A DNA stretch of 64,000 bases from Streptomyces griseochromogenes. GTDB taxonomy: Bacteria > Actinomycetota > Actinomycetes > Streptomycetales > Streptomycetaceae. The notes under the pieces were generated by a model, which was not told where the DNA came from, searched no databases, and worked only from the letters and a program-made list of their open reading frames with translations. Shown one piece after another: positions 1 through 6,808 of the stretch; within the stretch, counting starts at the first letter, position 1, and every line of letters begins with the position of its first letter. The position numbers were made by a program, and so were the translations under genes. The stretch covers positions 7,998,001-8,062,000 of the forward strand of contig NZ_CP016279.1 of NCBI RefSeq assembly GCF_001542625.1. Direction: 5' to 3'.

Positions 1-552
1 GAAGCGCTCCCACTTGGCGAGGAGCGTGGCGGTGAAGCCCTTGACGGAGGTCAGCGGCGAGCGCAGCTCGTGGGCGACGGTGGCGATCAGCTCGGCGTGG
101 CTGCGTTCGGTGCGGCGGCGGGCCTCGGTGTCGCGCAGGGAGACGATGACGCGGTGCACGGGTCCGAGGGGCGCGGTGCGCACGTACCGCGCGCAGACCA
201 GTACCTCCCGCCCCCCGGGGAGCAGCAGGTTGCGCTCGGGCTGCCGGACCCGGATGGCGAGGCCGCCGTAAGGGTCGGTGAGCTGCCACCAGCGCCTGCC
301 CTCCAGGTCCTCCAGGGGCAGCGCCTTCTCCAGGTGCTGCCCGAGGGCGTCGGCGGCGCTCAGGGCGGTGATGCGTGCGGCGGCGGCGTTGAAGCAGATG
401 ACCCGGCCGTGCTCGTCGGCGACGACGAGGCCGTCGGGCAGCTGGTCGGGGTCGAGGCCGAGGCCGGTCTCGGTGCGGTCGCCGTGCCGGGGCGCGGGTG
501 TGCGGCGCACGTCCCGCCCGTCCGGCGCAGTGCTCGTGCCGACCACGCTCAT
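1..552 (-). CDS. Sensor histidine kinase, N-terminal part (cut by window edge)
   Basis: The reading frame opens at an ATG (complement of 550-552) and runs off the left edge, giving the first 184 residues. It starts MSVVGTSTAPDG; residues about 30-140 look like a PAS-type sensor domain (DGLVVADEHGRVICFN, then a region like the PAS beta-sheet). The last 30 residues hold a dimerisation/phosphoacceptor H-box, HELRSPLTSVKGF, with the phosphorylated His in HELRSPL. No membrane segment precedes the PAS domain, so this part is probably cytoplasmic. The ATPase domain lies outside the window. No response regulator is adjacent; the nearest downstream partner is beyond the edge. The family is clear, the signal is unknown. 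Confidence 0.85.
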   Translation of the reverse strand, partial: MSVVGTSTAPDGRDVRRTPAPRHGDRTETGLGLDPDQLPDGLVVADEHGRVICFNAAAARITALSAADALGQHLEKALPLEDLEGRRWWQLTDPYGGLAIRVRQPERNLLLPGGREVLVCARYVRTAPLGPVHRVIVSLRDTEARRRTERSHAELIATVAHELRSPLTSVKGFTATLLAKWERF

Positions 553-602
553 CCCCGTACCCCACCTCTCAGCCGGCGCAGGGCCCCGAGCTGGTCACCC
601 TA

Positions 603-1463
<861 letters not shown>

Positions 1464-1490
1464 CTTCTTCACCTTCGGGAGAGCTTCAGT

Positions 1491-1550
1491 TTCGCGCCCC
1501 GAAGGGGCGCGGGGAACTGCGCGGCCAGCCCCCACCGGCCCACAGCCGAA
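1491..1550. repeat. Dispersed Streptomyces intergenic repeat, copy 1 (partial)
   Basis: The stretch begins with a 7-bp hairpin (GCGCCCC at 1494-1500, loop GAA, GGGGCGC at 1504-1510) followed by GGGGAACTGCGCGGCCAGCC. This is the familiar GC-rich element found between many Streptomyces genes. It sits between the methyltransferase start and the rplT terminator. Two related copies occur at 5553-5635 and 18435-18518 in this window. Confidence 0.6.
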
Positions 1551-1574
1551 ACGAAGGCTGAGGGCCCCAACAAC

Positions 1575-1607
1575 AGGACCCGCAAGCCATGACAGCCTGC
1601 GGGTCCT
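1575..1607 (-). terminator. Intrinsic terminator after rplT
   Basis: Perfect 10-bp inverted repeat, AGGACCCGCA (1575-1584) against TGCGGGTCCT (1598-1607), with a 13-nt loop. On the minus strand it is followed by GTTGTTGGGG. It lies 32 bp past the rplT stop, so it likely ends the infC-rpmI-rplT transcript. Confidence 0.75.
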
Positions 1608-1638
1608 TCAGTCACGTCGGCCTAGAGCCAGCGCGGCG

Positions 1639-2022
1639 TCACGCAGCCTTGGGCGCGTTGACGTCCGCCGGCAGCGCCTTCTGCGCGACCTCGACGAGCG
1701 CGGCGAACGCACCGGCGTCGTTCACGGCCAGCTCGGCCAGGATCTTGCGGTCGACCTCGACGTTCGCGGCCTTCAGACCCTGGATGAAGCGGTTGTAGGT
1801 GATGCCGTTCGCGCGGGCAGCGGCGTTGATGCGCTGGATCCACAGCTGACGGAAGTCGCCCTTGCGCTTCTTGCGGTCGTTGTAGTTGTAGACCAGCGAG
1901 TGGGTGACCTGCTCCTTGGCCTTGCGGTAGAGGCGCGAACGCTGACCGCGGTAGCCGGAGGCCTGCTCGAGGATCGCCCGGCGCTTCTTGTGGGCGTTGA
2001 CTGCCCGCTTGACGCGTGCCAC
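1639..2022 (-). CDS. rplT: 50S ribosomal protein L20
   Basis: A 127-residue protein of normal L20 length. It begins [21 protein letters not shown] and carries the family's long basic N-terminal helix ([16 protein letters not shown]) and the globular C-terminal part ([31 protein letters not shown]). L20 binds 23S rRNA early in 50S assembly and in several bacteria also represses its own operon by binding leader RNA. It is the last gene of infC-rpmI-rplT, about 100 bp after rpmI, and a terminator hairpin follows. The only unusual feature is a slightly extended acidic/alanine tail ([12 protein letters not shown]), common in actinobacteria. Confidence 0.98.
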   Translation of the reverse strand: MARVKRAVNAHKKRRAILEQASGYRGQRSRLYRKAKEQVTHSLVYNYNDRKKRKGDFRQLWIQRINAAARANGITYNRFIQGLKAANVEVDRKILAELAVNDAGAFAALVEVAQKALPADVNAPKAA

Positions 2023-2123
2023 TTGTTAACTCCTTGTAGCGGGGTCGTGGGGGTACACACACGACCCGGAAACGACTGGGTCCCGGTCCTGGCGTACGGC
2101 GCTCGGATTCAAGCGCCGGTACG

Positions 2124-2318
2124 TCACTTGCCGAGAAGCTTCTTGATCTTCGCGGCGTCGCCCGGGGCCATCTCGGCGTTGCCGGTGAGGCGACGCGTCA
2201 CGCGGGACGACTTGTGCTCAAGCAGGTGGCGCTTGCCGGCGCGCTCACGGAGCACCTTGCCGGAGCCGGTGATCTTGAAGCGCTTGCTGGCACCGCTGTG
2301 CGACTTGTTCTTCGGCAT
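2124..2318 (-). CDS. rpmI: 50S ribosomal protein L35
   Basis: A 64-residue basic protein beginning [21 protein letters not shown], the standard L35 signature, with the [15 protein letters not shown] segment after it. Start is the ATG at 2318, with AGGAGATAC just upstream; the in-frame extension above it lacks L35 similarity. It is the middle gene of the translation operon, with infC 112 bp upstream and rplT 101 bp downstream. Confidence 0.98.
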   Translation of the reverse strand: MPKNKSHSGASKRFKITGSGKVLRERAGKRHLLEHKSSRVTRRLTGNAEMAPGDAAKIKKLLGK

Positions 2319-2430
2319 AGCGCCGTATCTCCTCGTCGGGTGGCGCTCCGGTGCCCGGTCACGAAAACCGGGCACGGTGGAGCGTCGCTCTTCTATCAGT
2401 TACATCCTCGGGGACTTGCGTCCCGCGGGA

Positions 2431-3069
2431 TCACGCCTCGGCGGGCTCCTCGGCGGACGCCTCAGCCTCGGCAGGGTTCTGCGACCGACCGGGGTTCGCC
2501 TTCGCTTCCGCCTTCCGGGCTTCCTGCGCCTGGCGGGCCTCGGCCATGGCCTCGGTCTTCTTCTTGTGCGGACCGAGGACCATGATCATGTTCCGGCCGT
2601 CCTGCTTCGGGTTCGACTCGACGAAACCGAGGTCCTGGACGTCCTCCGCGAGACGCTGCAGCAGTCGGTAGCCCAGCTCGGGCCGGGACTGCTCGCGACC
2701 ACGGAACATGATCGTGATCTTGACCTTGTCGCCCTGCTTGAGGAACCGGACGACGTGACCCTTCTTGGTGTCATAGTCGTGCGGGTCGATCTTCGGCCGG
2801 AGCTTCATCTCCTTGATGACCGTGTGCGCCTGGTTCTTGCGCGCCTCACGGGCCTTCATGGCCGACTCGTACTTGAACTTCCCGTAGTCCATGAGCTTGC
2901 ACACGGGCGGACGGGCGTTCGCCGCGACCTCGACCAGGTCCAGGTCGTACTCCTGCGCAAGCTCCAGTGCCTTAGCGAGCGGGACGATGCCCACCTGCTC
3001 GCCACTGGGACCGACAAGTCGCACCTCGGGAACGCGAATCCGGTCGTTGATGCGGGGCTCGGCGCTGAT
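2431..3069 (-). CDS. infC: Translation initiation factor IF-3 (probable AUC start)
   Basis: A 212-residue IF-3. The N-domain ([19 protein letters not shown]), the connecting helix and the C-domain ([19 protein letters not shown], then [10 protein letters not shown]) are all present, and it ends in an Ala/Glu-rich tail of about 35 residues ([15 protein letters not shown]...), an actinobacterial extension. I place the start at the ATC codon at 3067-3069 ([11 protein letters not shown]), because GAGGAGG at 3074-3080 sits 4 nt in front of it. The GTG/ATG-type start eight codons further up has no ribosome-binding site and would put that Shine-Dalgarno inside the coding region. Rare AUU/AUC starts are known for infC and let IF-3 limit its own synthesis. 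It heads the infC-rpmI-rplT operon. Confidence 0.93.
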   Translation of the reverse strand: MSAEPRINDRIRVPEVRLVGPSGEQVGIVPLAKALELAQEYDLDLVEVAANARPPVCKLMDYGKFKYESAMKAREARKNQAHTVIKEMKLRPKIDPHDYDTKKGHVVRFLKQGDKVKITIMFRGREQSRPELGYRLLQRLAEDVQDLGFVESNPKQDGRNMIMVLGPHKKKTEAMAEARQAQEARKAEAKANPGRSQNPAEAEASAEEPAEA

Positions 3070-3390
3070 GGATCCTCCTCGGTAGCACCACACGGCGGTC
3101 TGGCGGACAGCCGCGTACGTCTCTTTTCGTGAGACCTAACCGCGCCGAAGCACAAAAAATGCCCCGGACGATCACAGGCGGGGCTCCCAAAGCAACCGGA
3201 GCACCGTCGCGAAGACCGCGGGGCGCGCATCGGGCGACTCCATCGTCCGTACGGAACGATGGTGGCCGCCTGACCGGAAGACCCGCCGTCCCGGAGGACA
3301 GTCAGGTGGGAGATCGGAGCCTCCACTTGTGGGCCGGACACAGTCATGTCCGGCCGGTCGCCCACCAGATTAGCAGGATCGCTTGACAAG
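3070..3390 (-). promoter_or_regulatory. Structured 5' leader and promoter region of infC-rpmI-rplT
   Basis: This ~320-bp stretch has no convincing gene. On the minus strand it holds, in order: an extended -10-like TGCTAATCT (complement of 3367-3375), a perfect 9-bp hairpin (GGCCGGACA 3332-3340 with TGTCCGGCC 3347-3355), a second hairpin centred on CCGTACGG (3240-3262, arms CCATCGT/ACGATGG), the terminator-like attenuator at 3161-3184 and the GAGGAGG site of infC. The number of hairpins suggests regulated transcription. An open frame crosses the leader but has no ribosome-binding site and shows no recognisable product. Confidence 0.5.
3161..3184 (-). terminator. Terminator-like attenuator hairpin in the infC leader
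   Basis: Reading the minus strand, GCCCCG (3184-3179) pairs with CGGGGC (3166-3161) around a 12-nt loop and is followed at once by ATTTTTTG (3160-3153). That is a textbook intrinsic terminator, yet it lies about 90 nt in front of the infC start rather than after a gene, so it is probably a transcription attenuator for the operon. The ligand or protein that would decide read-through is not evident. Confidence 0.6.
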
Positions 3391-3453
3391 GGCTAATTGA
3401 GGCCGGGTGGGCCTGATGAAGGCACCCGCACGCCCTCGCCTATCGTGTGGGGC

Positions 3454-3810
3454 ATGAGTGAGACCCCTCCTGAGAACACCGACTTCGACGCGATGACCCG
3501 GGACATCGCCGAGGTCCCCGCCGTCGAGGTGATCGTGACGGTCGCCGTCAACCTGATGAGCGCCGCCGCCGTGAAGCTCGGGCTGACCGAGGAGGGCGAC
3601 AAGTACAAGGACCTGGACGAGGCCCGCAAGCTGATCACCGCGCTCGCCGGTCTGCTGGACGCGAGCGCGACCGAGATCAGCTCGTTCCACGCGGCGCCGC
3701 TGCGCGACGGCCTGAAGTCGCTGCAGCTGGCCTTCCGCGAGGCGTCGATCGTGCCGGACGAGCCGGGCCAGGGTCCGGGCGAGAAGTACACCGGGCCGGT
3801 CTACGGCTAG
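3454..3810 (+). CDS. DUF1844 family protein
   Basis: A 118-residue acidic protein, MSETPPENTDFDAMTRDIAE at the start, carrying the DUF1844 core (PAVEVIVTVAVNLMSAAAVKLGL, then DLDEARKLITALAGLLD). The family is conserved next to infC in many actinobacteria, but its function is not known. The hydrophobic helix around residues 25-42 might be a buried helix rather than a membrane span. The ATG at 3454 lies 7 nt after a -10-like TATCGT (3441-3446), so the mRNA may be leaderless. Transcribed divergently from infC; a bidirectional terminator follows. Confidence 0.85.
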   Translation: MSETPPENTDFDAMTRDIAEVPAVEVIVTVAVNLMSAAAVKLGLTEEGDKYKDLDEARKLITALAGLLDASATEISSFHAAPLRDGLKSLQLAFREASIVPDEPGQGPGEKYTGPVYG

Positions 3811-3813
3811 CCG

Positions 3814-3835
3814 ACGGGGGTATTTTCACCCCCGT
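3814..3835. terminator. Bidirectional terminator between DUF1844 and SseB-like genes
   Basis: 8-bp perfect stem, ACGGGGGT (3814-3821) with ACCCCCGT (3828-3835), loop ATTTTC. It separates two converging genes and overlaps the stop codon of the minus-strand gene. Confidence 0.6.
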
Positions 3836-4557
3836 ACGTACAAGGGCTCGCCCGGAGGGGTGGTCCCGGCCGGCAGCAGTGCCAGGTCGAGGCCCCGCAC
3901 CAGGCGGGCCCTCAGCGTGTCGTCGGCGGCCAGCCGCTCGGCGACCGCGCGGGCGGCCTCGGCGGGAGCGGCGGCCGGGTCGAGAACGAGGGCGAGGGTC
4001 CCGTCGGCCCGGCCGGGCCCGAGGTGGGCGCGCAGCACGGCGGGCTCGGCGGCCACGGCCGCGCGCACGGCCTCGACGACGGCCGGATCGGCGAGCGGGT
4101 CGGTGCTCGTGCGGCCCTCGGCGAGGGCGACCAGCGTCGGACCGGTCAGTTCGAAGGGCACCGGTCCGGCGAGGTCGAGCACGACCGTGTCCGCCTTCTC
4201 GTGCGCGGCGGCCTCGAGCGCCTGGTGCACGGGTACGGCGACGGGGCGGGCCGCCGGGTCCCAGCGGGCCAGGGAGTCGGTGGAGGTGAAGGCGGGCAGG
4301 GCGGTGCGGTCGCCGGCCTTCAGGGTGGGCACGGCCATGTCACTGGTCTTCTCGCGCCGCAGCCCGTTCTCGTCCTCCTCGACCTCGCCGAGCACGGCCA
4401 CGACGGGAACCAGCAGCCGGGCACCCTTCAGTGCCTCCAGGACCGGGCCCACGGCCGTGCGGTCCTCGGCCCAGGCGGCGAGCGCGGCGCTCAGCCGGGG
4501 GTCGGCGGAGCCGTCGTCGTCGGAGAAGCCGGGGTCGGGAATGTTCTTGTTCGCCAC
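3826..4557 (-). CDS. SseB family protein
   Basis: A 243-residue protein with an SseB N-terminal-type domain over roughly residues 18-120 (RLSAALAAWAEDRTAVGPVL, ARLLVPVVAVLGE, PAFTSTDSLARWDP). The second half is Ala-rich and ends LLPAGTTPPGEPLYVRG. SseB-domain proteins of Streptomyces have no assigned biochemical role. Start: the GTG at 4557 (VANKNIPDPGFSDDDG) or the GTG at 4563 two codons earlier. A TATAGG box lies just upstream (complement of 4569-4574), which would fit a leaderless or nearly leaderless message. Faces DUF1844 tail to tail. Confidence 0.75.
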   Translation of the reverse strand: MANKNIPDPGFSDDDGSADPRLSAALAAWAEDRTAVGPVLEALKGARLLVPVVAVLGEVEEDENGLRREKTSDMAVPTLKAGDRTALPAFTSTDSLARWDPAARPVAVPVHQALEAAAHEKADTVVLDLAGPVPFELTGPTLVALAEGRTSTDPLADPAVVEAVRAAVAAEPAVLRAHLGPGRADGTLALVLDPAAAPAEAARAVAERLAADDTLRARLVRGLDLALLPAGTTPPGEPLYVRG

Positions 4558-4791
4558 GGTCACCGACCCTATAGGGGGGATGCCGCCTGCTTCGTGCGGG
4601 GCCGGTGGACGGGCCGGCACCGCCTTCACGGGGATCTCAGCGTTCCCTGACCCCGGATCTCATCCCGTCCCACGGGGCACACGGGCGGCACGGTCTGTGC
4701 GAAGGCACGGGCGCTCTCCGCCGCCGACGCCGTATCGTCGGCGGCGTCGCCGTCGGCCTCCTCCTCGGCCACGGCGGGCGAGGAGGCATCG

Positions 4792-5541
4792 GTGGAACCC
4801 GTGACGTCGTCTTCGGCCGCCGGCCGGAAGCGGCTGCCGGCGAAGGTCATGGCATCGGTGGCGGTGCCGTCGGGAGCGAAGGTGTCGGCGGCGGTGCTGG
4901 ACCTGGAGTCCGGGGCGAGTGCCGCGTACGGCGAGGACACCTTCGACACGGCGAGCATCGTCAAGGTCGACATTCTGGCCACGCTGCTGCTGCGGGCGCA
5001 GGACGCGGGGCGGCGGCTGACGGCGACGGAGCGGGCCTACGCCACGAAGATGATCGAGAACAGCGACAACGCTTCCGCGACGGCCCTGTGGCATGCCATC
5101 GGGCGGGCCGAGGGGCTGGACGCGGCGAACGAGCGCTTCGGTCTCTCGGCGACCTCGGGTGGTGACGGTGACCTGTGGGGGCTGACGCGGACCACGGCCG
5201 CGGATCAACTGGTGTTGCTGCAGCAGGTGTTCGGTGCGCAGTCGCTGCTGAGCGCGGCTTCTCGGACGTACGTCCAGGGGCTGATGGAGGGGGTGGAGGC
5301 CGATCAGCGGTGGGGGGTGTCGGCGGCGGCCGTCGGGTCCTCGTGGGCGCTGAAGAACGGGTGGATGCCGCGCAGCGCGACCGGGCTGTGGGATGTGAAC
5401 AGCATCGGGCGGGTGACGGTGGACGGGGCCGGTCTTCTGGTGGCCGTGCTGTCCAAGGGGACGGTGAGTCAGGCGGAGGGGATTTCGTTGGTGGAGGCCG
5501 CGGCGAAGGCGGCGGTGGCCGGGTTCGCCTCTGCGTCGTAG
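4792..5541 (+). CDS. Class A beta-lactamase-fold serine hydrolase (5' end uncertain)
   Basis: The protein shows the three active-site motifs of serine beta-lactamases and related D,D-peptidases: SIVK (SxxK, S55-K58 from the GTG at 4792), SDN (91-93) and KNG (188-190, in place of KTG). It is likely a secreted or cell-envelope enzyme acting on a beta-lactam or peptidoglycan-like substrate; KNG rather than KTG hints that it may not be a classic penicillinase. The coding frame stays open upstream to 4651 with a Ser/Ala linker (SASSSATAGEE), but has no start codon there. A hydrophobic stretch after five arginines (IVGGVAVGLLLG, about 4734-4770) lies in another frame. So the signal peptide may be lost through a frameshift, or the sequence may have an error near 4770. 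Confidence 0.75.
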   Translation: MEPVTSSSAAGRKRLPAKVMASVAVPSGAKVSAAVLDLESGASAAYGEDTFDTASIVKVDILATLLLRAQDAGRRLTATERAYATKMIENSDNASATALWHAIGRAEGLDAANERFGLSATSGGDGDLWGLTRTTAADQLVLLQQVFGAQSLLSAASRTYVQGLMEGVEADQRWGVSAAAVGSSWALKNGWMPRSATGLWDVNSIGRVTVDGAGLLVAVLSKGTVSQAEGISLVEAAAKAAVAGFASAS

Positions 5542-5552
5542 GGGCGCCGGCC

Positions 5553-5635
5553 GTGTGGCGGGTGCGGGTTGTCCGTAGTCGGTCGCGCCCGCGCGGCGGC
5601 AGCCGCACATCGACACAGCCCCTCGCCCCTCAAGG
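5553..5635. repeat. Dispersed Streptomyces intergenic repeat, copy 2
   Basis: Between the beta-lactamase-fold gene and the mycosin-like gene. It contains GTCGGTCGCGCCCGCGCGGC, GCCGCACATCGACACAGCCC and TCGCCCCTCAAGG, the reverse complement of the element seen at 18435-18518. It abuts, and slightly overlaps, the stop codon of the protease gene. Confidence 0.6.
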
Positions 5636-6808
5636 AGTTGCCCTGCGGTTTCTCCACAGGACCAACCCCGCTACCAGGAGCACTCCCCCGATGCTGCCTG
5701 CCAGAGGGCCCGCCCAGTCGGAGGTTGAGGTGGTGGACCTGGGGGTGTCCGGGCCCGTGCCGAAGTACCTCTTGTCGTACGACGCCGGGCGCAGGGCCTG
5801 TGGCTTGAGCCTGGCCGCCGCCTTGAGGGCGGCCGCGGGGTCGATCATGCCGAAGCCCCGGGAGTCGTCGCGGCCGCCGACCGGGGCGTCCCGGGCCGTG
5901 TCCTCCAGGAGTTTCTTGATCTGGGCGGGAGCCAGGTTTGGGTGGGCCGCCTTGATCAGGGCCGCCGCGCCGGAGACGAAGGCGGAGGCGGCCGAGGTGC
6001 CCCAGCCCGCGTAGTACTTGTGGTCGGGGTCGGCGATCACGACGTCCACGCCGGGTGCGCTGACCGCGGAGTACCAGCGGCGGGTGGAGAAGGAGGCGCG
6101 CGTGCCGTACTTGTCCACGGCGGTGGCGGCGATGACGCCCGGGTAGGCGGCCGGGTAGGAGACGTGGTCGCCCTTGTCGCCCCCGTTGCCCGCGGAGGCC
6201 ACGACGACCACGCCCTTCTTCAGGGCGTACTGCACGGCCTCGTCCTCGCTCGGCTCCGGGTGCGCGGAGTCGGAGTCGTCGCCGAGGGAGAGGTTGATGA
6301 CGTCGGCGCCGTGGTCGGCGGCCCAGCGGATGCCGTCGGCGAGGGCGTTGCCGCGGGTGGTACGGGCCTTGGTGCGGGCGGAGTCGCCGTCTTCGAGGAT
6401 GACCCGCACGGGCAGGATCTTCGCCTCGGGGGCGACGCCCATGACGCCGTCGGTGTCGCCGGGTCCGTGGCCGTGTCCGGCGATGATGCCGGCCATGGCG
6501 GTGCCGTGCCGGGCCCAGGTGCGGTCGCCCGGCTCGGCACCGAAACCGATCATGTCCTTGGCGGGCAGGACGTTGCCGGCCAGGTCCGGATGGTCGGCCT
6601 CGACCCCGGTGTCCAGGACGGCGACGGTGATGCCCCGGCCCTTGGTGGTGCGCCAGGCCTCGTCGAGGTGGAGGGCGGACAGGCCCCACTGCTGGGCCCG
6701 GATGCCGTCGGCGTGGGCGGCCGCGGACGGCAGCAGGACGAGGGCGCCCGTGAGCAGGAGGCTGATCGTCGCGCCCGCGCGGCGGCTGCCGCGCGTCCAT
6801 CGCCTCAT
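5630..6808 (-). CDS. Mycosin-like membrane-anchored subtilisin (type VII secretion-associated protease family)
   Basis: A 392-residue secreted serine protease. A Sec signal peptide covers about residues 1-33 (basic start, LLLTGALVLLPSAAAHA). The catalytic triad of the subtilisin fold is intact: Asp66 in VAVLDTG, His101 in RHGTAMAGIIAG and Ser272 in WGTSAASAF. A C-terminal membrane helix (GSIGGVLLVAGLVLW) with an RRATP tail anchors it, the layout of MycP proteases that accompany ESX systems. No EccB/C/D/E or WXG100 gene is nearby, so this is an orphan copy. Its ATG overlaps the TGA of the upstream Pro-rich gene by 4 bp, so the two are translationally coupled and probably act together at the envelope. 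Natural substrate unknown. Confidence 0.88.
   Translation of the reverse strand: MRRWTRGSRRAGATISLLLTGALVLLPSAAAHADGIRAQQWGLSALHLDEAWRTTKGRGITVAVLDTGVEADHPDLAGNVLPAKDMIGFGAEPGDRTWARHGTAMAGIIAGHGHGPGDTDGVMGVAPEAKILPVRVILEDGDSARTKARTTRGNALADGIRWAADHGADVINLSLGDDSDSAHPEPSEDEAVQYALKKGVVVVASAGNGGDKGDHVSYPAAYPGVIAATAVDKYGTRASFSTRRWYSAVSAPGVDVVIADPDHKYYAGWGTSAASAFVSGAAALIKAAHPNLAPAQIKKLLEDTARDAPVGGRDDSRGFGMIDPAAALKAAARLKPQALRPASYDKRYFGTGPDTPRSTTSTSDWAGPLAGSIGGVLLVAGLVLWRNRRATP

Noticed and set aside
6805..6808. Protease and Pro-rich gene as one split protein
   Set aside because: Both have own starts and complete domains; the ATGA overlap is normal coupling.
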